This document shows, piece by piece, positions 34,656-43,627 of a DNA stretch of 64,000 bases. Each line of letters opens with the position of its first letter. Within the stretch, counting starts at the first letter, position 1. The stretch is taken from assembly GCF_013626205.1 (NCBI RefSeq), contig NZ_QHJE01000001.1:1116001-1180000 (forward strand), in the 5' to 3' direction. The DNA comes from Hyphomicrobium methylovorum. Its GTDB lineage: Bacteria; Pseudomonadota; Alphaproteobacteria; Rhizobiales; Hyphomicrobiaceae. The notes under the pieces were generated by a model. That model was not told where the DNA came from. It saw nothing but the letters and a program-made list of their open reading frames with translations, and did not search any database. Position numbers and translations under genes: made by a program.

Positions 34656-36578
34656 ATGACTTCACTCCGATGGGCAGCAGTTTCCGCTGCCTCGCTCTTG
34701 TCGGCGGTCGCATTGACGTTGCCGGCCTCGGAGGCACAAGCGCAAGCGCCCAGAGGCAACGCAGCTGGCGACGCCGATCAGGATCAGGACAAAAAGCCTC
34801 GCCGTGGCGGCGGTGGTGAACAACGCGGTGGCGGCGAGCAGCGCGGAGGCGGAGAGCAGCGCGGCGGTGGCGAACGTCACGGTGGTGGCGGTGGTGAAGG
34901 CCGGCCAGAAGGCAGACCCGCAATGAAACCGCAGGGCGGCCGATCGCCATTCCAAAGGTCTCCCGATCGTTCGGCTGAACCTCGTGAACCTCGCAACGCT
35001 CCGCAGCAGGAAAAGAGATTCGGCGGCCCCGGACCGGGTAACAATCCTGGCAATCCGGGCGGCCAAGATAACGCACCTCCGCGAAGGACGTTCGAGAAGC
35101 GCCCGGCTGGTAATGCACCTTCGATGCAGCCCAAGCCCACGCAAGTTCCTCCGACGCAGACTCAACAGCAGCCGACGCCGCGTCCTCCAATGCCGCCGCC
35201 GGTCAATGCTCAGGGAAATCCGCCCGCAGGTAATCAGCCCGGCAGGCCGGAGCGCAACGCTCAGCCACCACGGGACTTCAACCGTCCGGCTGCAAACGCA
35301 CCTGCGCGTGGCGACACGCCAGCGTCACGTTTCAACAGGTCGATCGACAATCGTGCGATCGATAATCGTCCGGGTGGCGGATACGCTCGACCGGGTCCCG
35401 GCGGCCAGCCCACACTTTGGCAGCGTCCTGGCGCGAAGCCTCTTAACGCAGACCAATCACGCCAGCGCTTTGACGATCTACGCAGGGCGCGCAAGGAGAA
35501 GGTCGAAAACGGACGGACCATCATCCAGGAACCGGATAAGCGCGTTATCGTTCGGCAGAACAACCGCATGGTCATCCAGCATGACGAGACGGAACGTCTG
35601 CGTCGCGTCGCCCCCAATGCCCGCTTCCAACGCGGCAAGAACGGCGGCACGGTGTCTATGATCGATCGTCCCGGCAATGTAAGAATCTATTCGGAAACCG
35701 ACGAGCGCGGCCAGCTTATCCGCCGTTATCGCCGTGGACCGGATGGGCGCGATGTCATCATCATCGACAATCGTCCTCGCAAGCGCGACAAATTTGGCCG
35801 GAATCTCGCCATCGGCGCAGGTATCGGGCTTGGCGTTGTTGCCGGTGCTGCAATTCTGAACTCAATGGTTGATGTGCCGGAACCGCGCGTCAGAATTCCT
35901 CGCGATCGCTACATCGTCGACTATGAAAGCGCGAGCGAAGAAGACGTCTACGACGCACTGAGTGCACCGCCGGTCGAGGACTTCAGAGACCGGTACACAC
36001 TGAACGAGATCCGCGCTACGTCCGCGCTTCGCGACCGTATGCGCCGCGTCGACCTCGACGACATCACGTTCGAGTTCGGTTCATGGGAAGTCGATCCGAG
36101 CCAGTATCGTAAGCTGGATCGTGTCGCCAGAGCCATGAAGCGCGTCATCGATCGCAATCCGAACGAGGTGTTCCTCATCGAGGGCTACACGGATGCTGTC
36201 GGTTCGGAAGAGGACAACCTCTCGCTTTCGGATCGGCGCGCTGAATCCGTCGCTGAAGTTCTGACGGAAGAATATCGCATTCCGTTCGAGAATCTGACGA
36301 CGCAAGGATATGGCGAGCAGTATCTCAAGGTACCAACGCAGAGTGCGGAACGACTCAACCGTCGCGTCGCCGTGCGCCGTATCACACCGCTGATGTCGAG
36401 CGTTGATGTTCCTCCGCGTCGGCGTGCCGAAGCGGTGCAACCGCCGCCACCACCGCCGCCGGGTGATGACGAGCGTTATGAACATTACGAGTCAGGCCCC
36501 GATGTCGGTGGGCCGGATGATCAGGACGGTCCGGCTCAATACGGCGACGGTCGTTACGATCGCGGCCGCCGGTACTGA
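34656..36578 (+). CDS. OmpA-family outer-membrane/peptidoglycan-binding protein with long disordered region
   Basis: 640 residues from the ATG at 34656 (AAGGA just upstream), which opens a signal peptide (MTSLRWAAVSAASLLSAVAL ... AQA). Residues 45-90 hold tandem G-G-G-E-Q-R units; residues 90-300 are rich in P, Q, N, R and G and should be disordered. A folded middle (about 265-400) precedes a hydrophobic Gly-rich helix (AIGAGIGLGVVAGAAILNSM). The OmpA-like domain lies at about 470-590 with EVFLIEGYTDAVGSEEDNLSLSDRRA and QGYGEQYL, which binds diaminopimelate in peptidoglycan. A proline run and acidic tail close the protein. Similar multi-part proteins occur in Rhizobiales; exact role unknown. 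Confidence 0.85.
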   Translation: MTSLRWAAVSAASLLSAVALTLPASEAQAQAPRGNAAGDADQDQDKKPRRGGGGEQRGGGEQRGGGEQRGGGERHGGGGGEGRPEGRPAMKPQGGRSPFQRSPDRSAEPREPRNAPQQEKRFGGPGPGNNPGNPGGQDNAPPRRTFEKRPAGNAPSMQPKPTQVPPTQTQQQPTPRPPMPPPVNAQGNPPAGNQPGRPERNAQPPRDFNRPAANAPARGDTPASRFNRSIDNRAIDNRPGGGYARPGPGGQPTLWQRPGAKPLNADQSRQRFDDLRRARKEKVENGRTIIQEPDKRVIVRQNNRMVIQHDETERLRRVAPNARFQRGKNGGTVSMIDRPGNVRIYSETDERGQLIRRYRRGPDGRDVIIIDNRPRKRDKFGRNLAIGAGIGLGVVAGAAILNSMVDVPEPRVRIPRDRYIVDYESASEEDVYDALSAPPVEDFRDRYTLNEIRATSALRDRMRRVDLDDITFEFGSWEVDPSQYRKLDRVARAMKRVIDRNPNEVFLIEGYTDAVGSEEDNLSLSDRRAESVAEVLTEEYRIPFENLTTQGYGEQYLKVPTQSAERLNRRVAVRRITPLMSSVDVPPRRRAEAVQPPPPPPPGDDERYEHYESGPDVGGPDDQDGPAQYGDGRYDRGRRY

Positions 36579-36600
36579 GAATTCGGCAGACAAAAATCAA

Positions 36601-36628
36601 GGGCACGCTTTAATGGCGTGCCCTTTTT
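36601..36628 (+). terminator. Rho-independent terminator after the OmpA-family gene
   Basis: GGGCACGC (36601-36608) and GCGTGCCC (36616-36623) form a perfect 8-bp stem with a 7-nt loop, followed by TTTTT. It starts 23 bp after the stop codon. Confidence 0.88.
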
Positions 36629-36698
36629 CTATTCGGAGGTTCGGAGCGCCCGGCAGATGCCGCGAAGCCCGAAGCTCAAAGCGCGATCGATCTTGAAA

Positions 36699-37427
36699 TC
36701 AGTTCGACGATACGCGTCGCCAGCCGGCCGCCAACGCTTCAGACTCGCTACAGAACCAGCGTTCGCCGCGCGCGCTATTGATGTTCACGCGATCGTACCA
36801 AGGGCTCCACGGCATATGATAGATGTGCCCGTGTGAAGAGATGTTGCCTTTGATCGTGCAGTCTCGCTCGGCCGCGTTGCCGGCGATGCTCCACGTGCCA
36901 TGGCGAAAATCCCAGGGCGCAATCGCCGTGCCTTCCCAAACGCCAACCTTCATGACGCGGGCTTCGGCTTCGACTGCCACGTATTCCGCAGAATACTTGA
37001 CGAACGCCCACGCGAATCCGGCACGCACCATCGCTTCATTGATATTGACGCCCGCGACGTAGCATGTCGCCAGGACGCGCCGGTATTTGTCGACTCCGGT
37101 TTTATCGCAAACGACGTCTTGCTCATCGATCAGCTCGCGCAGGTACGCGGTCGCGTGCTCTCCACACGCCCACTCGTTGCCTGTCGATGTGTGACACGTC
37201 TGGGACGTTTCGGGAGCATCGATCCCTTCGAGACGAATGCGCTCCTGCCCGATTTCGATTGTGTCGCCGTCGATCGCGCGCGCCTGCCCGGCGATCATAA
37301 GTGTCGGGTTTTCTGCGGGCAGCGGCGATGAAACGGCCGAGCGGCCTAAAAACGCAAGAAGGATCGCACCGGCTGTTGGACCAATGCGACCAAGGCGAAC
37401 GGCCGGGACGATTGCGGCAAAACGCAT
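36699..37427 (-). CDS. Exported thermonuclease-family (SNase-like) protein
   Basis: 242 residues with a hydrophobic N-terminal export signal (FAAIVPAVRLGRIGPTAGAI, then LLAFLG). The SNase core starts ARAIDGDTIEIGQERIRLEGIDAPE (about 50-74), which supplies the calcium-binding Asp and the catalytic Arg (RLEGIDAPE), followed by DKYRRVLATCYV with the second Arg-type region and GFAWAF. Several Cys residues are spread through the mature domain, suggesting disulfides. The C-terminal 70 residues (CTIKGNISSHGHIYHMPWSP) are an Excalibur/succinoglycan-type extension often found in alphaproteobacterial nucleases. Probably a periplasmic nuclease. Confidence 0.86.
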   Translation of the reverse strand: MRFAAIVPAVRLGRIGPTAGAILLAFLGRSAVSSPLPAENPTLMIAGQARAIDGDTIEIGQERIRLEGIDAPETSQTCHTSTGNEWACGEHATAYLRELIDEQDVVCDKTGVDKYRRVLATCYVAGVNINEAMVRAGFAWAFVKYSAEYVAVEAEARVMKVGVWEGTAIAPWDFRHGTWSIAGNAAERDCTIKGNISSHGHIYHMPWSPWYDRVNINSARGERWFCSESEALAAGWRRVSSN

Positions 37428-37535
37428 GAAGGAAACGCTGACTGAATCGGGTGTCGCAAAAGGGGCGAGATCGAGTCAGCAATAAAAGAAGTGAAAGTGA
37501 GTCTATTCGGCCTCACGTCATACGCGGTTCGCACT

Positions 37536-38441
37536 CTATCGAGCGGCTGAGATGCCCTTTGCTGAGGCAACGCCGTGTGCGCCGTGGAGCGTGCGCGGGT
37601 GGATTTCAGCACCCGTCAAATCTGCGTCGTCAATATTGGCGCCTGTGAAATCGGCTCCGCCCAAGCGGGTGCGCGTCAAGTCCGCGTGAGTCAGGTTGGC
37701 GCCGTTGAACTTCGCGTTTTCCAGGCTGTTTCCGCTCAAGTTCGCGTCGGCCAAAACTGCGCCACTGAAATTCGCGGCAGCGAGACTCATCATTGGCGAG
37801 ATCAAAACTTCTTCGCGCGGATCACGCGGACCAAAGACCGCTGACGTCAGATCCGCGCCGCTGAAATTCACGCCGTCGAACCGGCCATTGAGATTAGCGC
37901 CAACCAACCGGGCTCCTGCAAACGTGAGGGTTCGATGTCCTGCAGGACCGTCCATGCTTTCGAATACGTTGGGACGGAGCAAACTGGCGCCAGAAAGATC
38001 AGCCGCTGAGAAGTCCGTGCCGATCAGCGTCGCGCGATCAAGCCGCGCCGAGCGCAGGCTGGCGCCGGACAAATTCGATCCCGATAGATCGGCGCCATAC
38101 AGGTTTGCCCCGTCGAGCTTCGCGCGTTTGAAATCGAGGCCTGCGAGATCGAGACCGGCAAGATTGCGATTCGTCAGATCCGGCTGCTTGTCGCTCGTCG
38201 CTGCGAACAGGAGGCGTGTTACGTCTCGCGCCGTCATTTCGGCGGCCGAGACATTGGCGGCCGCTAAGCAGCCCATAGCTATGGCCAGCATTCCTATCGC
38301 GCGCGGCAAATCTTCTAATCCTAAGCGCTTGAGCGCCTTGCGGCGCGCGTGAGCCGTATTATCCAGTGCTTCGGCGTATGGAATTGGTGACGCGGAAGCG
38401 ACATAATGCAACGCATCATATAATAGCCGAGTATCGCGCAT
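37536..38441 (-). CDS. Exported pentapeptide-repeat protein
   Basis: 301 residues if translation starts at 38441; a start at 38486 would overlap the divergent AsmA gene and one at 38291 (MLAIAMGCLAAANVSAA) would place the signal peptide at the very N-terminus, so the start is uncertain. After the hydrophobic export segment come about 30 pentapeptide repeats A-[D/N]-L-x-x (for example LTNRNLAGLDLAGLDFKRAK and GADLSGSNLSGASLRSA), in two blocks separated by a short loop, which fold into a right-handed beta-helix. Such proteins act as scaffolds or target mimics; no specific function can be assigned. Confidence 0.82.
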   Translation of the reverse strand: MRDTRLLYDALHYVASASPIPYAEALDNTAHARRKALKRLGLEDLPRAIGMLAIAMGCLAAANVSAAEMTARDVTRLLFAATSDKQPDLTNRNLAGLDLAGLDFKRAKLDGANLYGADLSGSNLSGASLRSARLDRATLIGTDFSAADLSGASLLRPNVFESMDGPAGHRTLTFAGARLVGANLNGRFDGVNFSGADLTSAVFGPRDPREEVLISPMMSLAAANFSGAVLADANLSGNSLENAKFNGANLTHADLTRTRLGGADFTGANIDDADLTGAEIHPRTLHGAHGVASAKGISAAR

Positions 38442-38472
38442 ACCAGCGAGCATTCGCGATTCGAGGATTCGA

Positions 38473-40830
38473 ATGAACCCGAACACACCACCGCCGCCGC
38501 CATTGCCTCCACTGCCGGGCTACCGCCCGAGTTTCGAACGTGCTCCGCTGGGTTCAGGCCCACGTCGCGACCCCTCCAACAATGGCGGGAACAATGGCGG
38601 GCGCCGCCGAGGGCCAGCACCGAAGCGCGGTGGCGGGCTTTTGCTCGGCGTTACTTATTTCTTTCTCGCGGTGCTGCTGATCGGCGGCCTTGGCGTCGGC
38701 TACCTGTTCCTCAATCCTCCGAGCGATCTCATTCGGCAGAAGATTGCCGATCAAGTTCGCGCGAAAACGGGGCGCGAACTCGTTATTGCGGGACCGGCTG
38801 GATTCACGATCTATCCGCTGCTCGGCGTTTCCCTGAAGGACGTTTCGCTGTCGGCGCCTGCTGGAATGGATGGCGGCCTTGTTAAGATGCAGTCGCTCGA
38901 CGTCAGCGTCGATGCGCTCAGCCTTCTGAAACAAAACATCAACGTTCAATCCGTCGTTCTGCGCAAACCTGTATTCGATCTGCGTATCGACAAAGACGGA
39001 CGCAAGAATTGGACGTTCGCTGCGGCGGGCGCGCCCATACGGCTGGCCGAAGCCACGACACCTGGTGTGCAGTGGGACGCTGGCGCGATTGTGTTGGCCG
39101 CAGCAGAGCAATTGCCGCGCGCCGCTTCTGGGCCGCTCGGCTTCAACGATTTCCAGCTCAATGACGTTCGGCTCGAGGGCGCAACTTTCCGGTTCACCGA
39201 CGAACGCAAGGGCCGCATCGAGCAATTCAACGAAGTCAATGCGCGCCTCGCCATGCCGTCGATGGACAGTCCGCTGTCAGCGCGCGGTAATCTTGCGTGG
39301 CACGGCAAGCGCGTCGACTTTGACGGGAATGTTCGTGACGTCGGTAGCATCGCGGCGACCAAGAAGGTGCGTCTGCAGTTCAACGCGCGCAATGACGTGA
39401 TTTCGGCGGCCTACGACGGCGGCGTTCAGCTCGACGACGGAATCGTGCTCAACGGCCGCGTGACGGCGCGCACGGACTCGGCACGGTCACTCGCGGCGTG
39501 GTTCGGAACGCCGCTGCCTCCCGTGAGCGGCTTTGGCCCGCTTTCGCTGGAAGGTACGCTTACGACCGGCGGCAATGTCACCGACTTTCAAGATGCGATT
39601 TTCAGCCTGGACGGCACCGCCGCGAAGGGCACCGTGAAGGTGACGACGGGTGGAGCGCGGCCGGTGGTCGACGCCAATCTCTCGGTCACGGAACTCGATC
39701 TCAACAAATACCTGACGAGTGCTGTTTCGGGCGAGATTGCCACGGAGCGTGGTGGAAGCGCGGTTCCACCTCGGCCCGCACCTGCCGCTCAGCCGCAGCC
39801 GCGTGGTGACGCCGAGAAGCCGGACGCGATTGAGAACTTGCTGAAGCAGCCCGGCACCAAGGTCTACGGAGCCGCTCAGCGCGCGGGCTGGTCGAGCGAA
39901 AAACTCAACCTGACGCTGCTCGGAGTTGCTGATGGAACGGCACAACTGAATATCGGCAAGCTCTATTTCAAAAAAGTGTCGGTCGGGCAGTCGCTCGTGA
40001 ATGTGGCTGTGAGAGACCACGCGATGCGCGCGACATTTGAAGACGTTCAGCTCTATCAGGGGCGCGGCAAAGGCGTCGTCACCGTCGACGGCTCGAGCGG
40101 CACCGCAAATATCGGCGCAAATCTTAGCCTCGCGAAAGTCTCGGCGTTGCCGTTTCTGAGAGATGCCGCGAGCTTTGAATGGGTTGCAGGGAACGCAAAT
40201 GTCGGCCTGCAACTCGCGGCCAATGGGCAAAGTCAGCTTCAGCTTATCGAAAGCCTTAACGGCAAGGCGCAGTTCAAATTCGCGGACGGCGCAATTGTCG
40301 GTTTCAATTTACCCGGCGCGCTCCGCGGGGTTTCCAGAGGCGACTTCTCAGGACTGCGGCGCACGCCGTCCGAGAAGACGGACTTCAGCGCTCTCAGCGC
40401 CTCGTTCGCGATCACCAACGGGGTTACCCACAACGAAGACTTACAGCTCGTGAGCCCCCTGCTGCGTGTGACGGGCTCTGGCGTCGCCAATATGCCAGCG
40501 CGCACTCTCGACTACACGGTCAGGCCGAAGCTCGTTGCCTCGCTCGAGGGGCAGGAAAGCGGAGACCAGGGTTCGGGAATTGAAATTCCGGTCCGGATTA
40601 CCGGCTCTTGGGATCGACCCAGCTATCAGCCCGATCTCAAAGGCGTGCTTTCCGACCCCGGAAAAACGGTCGACACCATTAAGCAGATCGGCAAGTCGCT
40701 CAAAGGCAAGAACAGCGACGAGATCGTAGACAAGATCTTCGGGAAAAAGAACGGCTCGCCGGAAGCGGAGCAGAACAAGAAGAGCGCCAAGCAGCTGCTC
40801 AACAAGTTCCTCGGCAAGGGCGACGAATAA
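38473..40830 (+). CDS. AsmA-family protein
   Basis: 785 residues, start ATG with GAGG 7 nt upstream. A proline-rich cytoplasmic N-terminus (PPPPPLPPLPGY) precedes one transmembrane helix (GLLLGVTYFFLAVLLIGGLG, about 54-78). The large periplasmic part begins as in AsmA (KTGRELVIAGPAGFTIYPLLGVSLKDVSLS) and ends with the AsmA C-terminal domain (FKFADGAIVGFNLPGALRGVSRGDFSG ... ETDFSALSASFAITNGV). AsmA-like proteins are bridge-type lipid transporters or envelope assembly factors. A linker at about 430-450 is rich in P, A and Q. Gene stands alone. Confidence 0.88.
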   Translation: MNPNTPPPPPLPPLPGYRPSFERAPLGSGPRRDPSNNGGNNGGRRRGPAPKRGGGLLLGVTYFFLAVLLIGGLGVGYLFLNPPSDLIRQKIADQVRAKTGRELVIAGPAGFTIYPLLGVSLKDVSLSAPAGMDGGLVKMQSLDVSVDALSLLKQNINVQSVVLRKPVFDLRIDKDGRKNWTFAAAGAPIRLAEATTPGVQWDAGAIVLAAAEQLPRAASGPLGFNDFQLNDVRLEGATFRFTDERKGRIEQFNEVNARLAMPSMDSPLSARGNLAWHGKRVDFDGNVRDVGSIAATKKVRLQFNARNDVISAAYDGGVQLDDGIVLNGRVTARTDSARSLAAWFGTPLPPVSGFGPLSLEGTLTTGGNVTDFQDAIFSLDGTAAKGTVKVTTGGARPVVDANLSVTELDLNKYLTSAVSGEIATERGGSAVPPRPAPAAQPQPRGDAEKPDAIENLLKQPGTKVYGAAQRAGWSSEKLNLTLLGVADGTAQLNIGKLYFKKVSVGQSLVNVAVRDHAMRATFEDVQLYQGRGKGVVTVDGSSGTANIGANLSLAKVSALPFLRDAASFEWVAGNANVGLQLAANGQSQLQLIESLNGKAQFKFADGAIVGFNLPGALRGVSRGDFSGLRRTPSEKTDFSALSASFAITNGVTHNEDLQLVSPLLRVTGSGVANMPARTLDYTVRPKLVASLEGQESGDQGSGIEIPVRITGSWDRPSYQPDLKGVLSDPGKTVDTIKQIGKSLKGKNSDEIVDKIFGKKNGSPEAEQNKKSAKQLLNKFLGKGDE

Positions 40831-41089
40831 CGGCTTGAGCGCTCGAAAGAGCTGCCGAGAGGCGGTCGCAAAAGCGCAATTTCCGAGATAAAAATCGTTC
40901 CGTTAAACCTGCGTGAATCTGCGCGCAAAAAAATGTGCCTGTGGGGCAAAATATATCTTGCACCCAGGGGCACTTGGCCTCATATGCACCGTTCTCGTCT
41001 GTCCACCTGCCAACATGGTCGAGGTTTTCCAGAGCCAATGAGGTAAGGAGCGGGCGAGTCAAACCTATCTGCTGGTTGGGGAGGGTCAT

Positions 41090-41644
41090 ATGGCCTTTAA
41101 TGACACCCTCTTCCAATTGGGGATGGACTTGACTCGTTCAAGCACCGCCCAAAAGGAAGATTATTCGCGCGCTGCGTTCAACGTAGAAGTTCAGGACCGG
41201 AATCCGAGTCCGAGCACCGAGCGAAGTATTTGTACTGCAGGGACTACGATTTATATCGACCTTCACGGCGCAAAGCGCCTCGACGACGTTAAGTCGGCCG
41301 AGCGTGCGACAAAGCGTGCTGTCGAAAGCCTGGGCAGGAAACTTAAGAGCCTTCATCTCGATCGCGTCGCCGGTGGCGGCGTTTCGGGCGTGGCTGTTCT
41401 GGATTCGGGTCAGATTTCGCTTCAGGCATGCTCGCGATCTGGATTCGCCGCGGTGGACGCGCGTGGTTGCTCCGGGCTGAAGCCCGAAGTGGCGCTGCTC
41501 GTTCTTGCGGATGCGTTCGGAGCACGTGAAGCGGTCATTCAGCGTAAACGGGCACTGTCCGACGTTGAATTGCCTGCACTGCGCGTTGTGCCGAAAGCAC
41601 CGCGCCGCGCACAGCGCCAGAAGGCACAGGCGAAGGCGGCCTAA
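41090..41644 (+). CDS. Divergent S-adenosylmethionine-decarboxylase-like (SpeD-fold) protein
   Basis: 184 residues, GGGAGG upstream of the ATG. Residues 53-155 follow the prokaryotic AdoMetDC order: IYIDLHGAKRLDD, a helix, GGGVSGVAVLDSGQISLQA (96-113) and SGFAAVDARGCSG (117-129). The self-cleaving Ser that becomes pyruvoyl aligns with Ser106 and the catalytic Cys with Cys127, both present. However, the residue before the Ser is Asp105 rather than Glu, the His after it is Gly107, the active-site His is Gln112, and the WPE motif is lost. A 50-residue N-terminal extension and a basic tail (RRAQRQKAQAKAA) are unusual. Fold assignment moderately sure; AdoMet decarboxylation is doubtful. Confidence 0.6.
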   Translation: MAFNDTLFQLGMDLTRSSTAQKEDYSRAAFNVEVQDRNPSPSTERSICTAGTTIYIDLHGAKRLDDVKSAERATKRAVESLGRKLKSLHLDRVAGGGVSGVAVLDSGQISLQACSRSGFAAVDARGCSGLKPEVALLVLADAFGAREAVIQRKRALSDVELPALRVVPKAPRRAQRQKAQAKAA

Positions 41645-41671
41645 ACCGCCTCGATCCACCTTATCAGCAAG

Positions 41672-41704
41672 TGCCGCGATCGGATTTCCGGTCGCGGCAT
41701 TTCT
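41672..41704 (+). terminator. Rho-independent terminator after the SpeD-like gene
   Basis: TGCCGCGA (41672-41679) pairs with TCGCGGCA (41692-41699), the inner part TCGG/CCGG extends the stem, and TTTCT follows. It starts 28 bp after the stop codon. Confidence 0.75.
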
Positions 41705-41716
41705 GCGTGGAGAGAG

Positions 41717-41899
41717 TCTCCTTTGGCGCTGGCGACTCTCCTTCGTCGAGCCGGCCGCCAGCGCAGTCGCGGGGCAGGCATCGATGGCCTTCCTGAGGGA
41801 GGTTTCTCCTTGGCGCTAGCGACTCTCCTTTGTCGAGCCGGCCGGAGGTTTTCTCTTTGGCGCTGGCAACGCTCCTTCGTCGAGCCGGCCGCCAGCGCT
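41717..41899. repeat. Three tandem-like copies of a GC-rich palindromic repeat
   Basis: Copies at 41717-41764, 41805-41843 (truncated) and 41852-41899 share TTGGCGCTGGCG-ACTCTCCTT and GTCGAGCCGGCCGCCAGCGC. Within a full copy GCGCTGGCG and CGCCAGCGC form an inverted repeat around a conserved loop of about 21 nt. A related shorter hairpin lies at 58961-58983. They fill the gap between two convergent genes (41090 and 41911) and resemble REP-type intergenic palindromes. Confidence 0.75.
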
Positions 41900-41910
41900 A
41901 GATTGAGCTT

Positions 41911-43362
41911 CTAGGGAAGCGGGCCTTCGGTGAGGCGCGCGACGCCCTTCGCGGGCTCGGCGGCTTTCAGCGCGTCGGTCGGCAAAAGCGATGCGCCTGC
42001 TGAACTCGGCAACCGCATGAACAGCAAGAGCGACAGCGACGAGACCACCGCCATCAAGACGAATACCGGCGGGAAATGCGCCAATGCCAACGGGCCGCCA
42101 CCAAGTGTGAGCTGGGCGAATTCCAATCCCAACGCCGCGATCGTCACGCCGACCGAACCTGCCAGGTTTTGACCAACCGCTGCGAAGCTCGTCGCGCGGC
42201 TGAGATTTTCGGGCGGGACGTCTGCATAAGCCAACGTATTGAGGCTCGTGAATTGCAGCGAACGCGACAGCCCTCCGGCGGCGAACAGCGCGATGATTAC
42301 GAACACGGATGTCTCGACGGTAAAGAGCGACGGCACCGCGACGAACAGCGTGGCAACCGCGCCGTTCAACAGCAGAACGCGGCGGAACCCGAACTGCCGC
42401 AGAATTTTCGCGACCTGCGTTTTCATGACCAGCGAGCCGAGGCCCGTCGTGAACGTCAACATACCACTTTGAAACGCGGTGAGGCCGAATCCCGCCTGGA
42501 ACAGCAGCGGCAGAAGAAACGGACTTGCACCAAGCCCTGTGCGGAACAGGAAGCCGCCAACGACACCGGCCCGGAACGTCGGGATTGTGAGGAGCCGCAG
42601 ATCGAGCAACGGATTTGGCGTGCGGAGCGCGTACCAGACGTATGCTACGAGGAGCGCGGCTCCAGCTATCGTGACAGCGAAGCTCGTCTCGGCCGAAACG
42701 AGTTCCACGCCCATTAGCGTGACGCCGGTCAGGAATAGCGACAGGCCGGGACCAACGAGAAGAAAGCCGGTCAAATCGAAACTCGACGGCGCATCCTCCC
42801 GCACATCCGGAATGTAGCGCGTGATGAGAATGAGCCCCGCGACCGCGACTGGAATGTTGATCCAGAAGATCCAGCGCCAGTTGAAATACGTGGTGATGAA
42901 ACCACCGAGCGGGGGCCCGAGCACCGGGCCGACCAAAGCCGGGATAGAGAGCCACGCCATGGCGCCGATAATCTCCATCCGCGGCACGGTTCGGAGAACG
43001 ATCAGGCGGCCGACCGGCGTCATCATCGCCCCGCCGATTCCCTGAAGGATGCGCGCCGCCACGAGCGAGGCCAGACCGGTCGAGAGAGCGCAGGCAATCG
43101 AGCCGAGCGCAAATACGACCATGGCCGCTCGAAATACATTCTTGGCGCCGTAGCGGTCCGCCATCCAGCCGGAGGCCGGAATGAACACGGCCAGCGCCAG
43201 CAGGTACGTGGTTAGCGCAAGTTTCAGGTTAATGGGATTGACGCCGAGGTCCGTGGCGATCGCGGGAAGCGACGTGGATAGAACCGTCGCGTCGAGGTTC
43301 TCCATGAACAGGGCCGTCGCGACGATCAGCGGGATGAGATTGCGGCGAAATAGTTCGTTCAT
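41911..43362 (-). CDS. MFS drug exporter, DHA2 (EmrB/QacA) family
   Basis: 483 residues, about 14 transmembrane helices. Opening MENLDATVLSTSLPAIATDLG is motif D1 of the 14-TM DHA2 group, GWMADRYGAKNVFRAAMV is motif A, and LQGIGGAMMTPVGRLIVLR plus GPVLGPPLGGFI (motif C of exporters) follow. It exports drugs or toxic compounds by proton antiport. No EmrA-type adaptor or regulator gene lies next to it. Convergent with the SpeD-like gene across the palindromic repeats. Confidence 0.93.
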   Translation of the reverse strand: MNELFRRNLIPLIVATALFMENLDATVLSTSLPAIATDLGVNPINLKLALTTYLLALAVFIPASGWMADRYGAKNVFRAAMVVFALGSIACALSTGLASLVAARILQGIGGAMMTPVGRLIVLRTVPRMEIIGAMAWLSIPALVGPVLGPPLGGFITTYFNWRWIFWINIPVAVAGLILITRYIPDVREDAPSSFDLTGFLLVGPGLSLFLTGVTLMGVELVSAETSFAVTIAGAALLVAYVWYALRTPNPLLDLRLLTIPTFRAGVVGGFLFRTGLGASPFLLPLLFQAGFGLTAFQSGMLTFTTGLGSLVMKTQVAKILRQFGFRRVLLLNGAVATLFVAVPSLFTVETSVFVIIALFAAGGLSRSLQFTSLNTLAYADVPPENLSRATSFAAVGQNLAGSVGVTIAALGLEFAQLTLGGGPLALAHFPPVFVLMAVVSSLSLLLFMRLPSSAGASLLPTDALKAAEPAKGVARLTEGPLP

Positions 43363-43627
43363 CGAGCGCTCTCTATCACGTATCCAACGTGGCAGTTGCG
43401 GATATCAGCCCACCCGGAAAAGCATCGCTGGGTGCGGCAAAAATCACCAGGAGCACTCGGATAGCGCGTGGTTACCCTGTTGAGTGGGGCAAGCATACCT
43501 GAGCTCATGTAATTCGCTAAAGTCAGCAACCGGAAGTTCACGACAATAACGAACACCCTTCGGTAACGCGGGCCGACATAGCCCAGCCGTAACTAAAAAG
43601 AAGGGCGACACGGGGAAGGACCTAAGG

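Noticed and set aside
34800-34890. Tandem GC-rich repeats that could look like a CRISPR array
   Set aside because: They are in-frame codons for G-G-G-E-Q-R repeats inside the OmpA-family gene, with no spacers.
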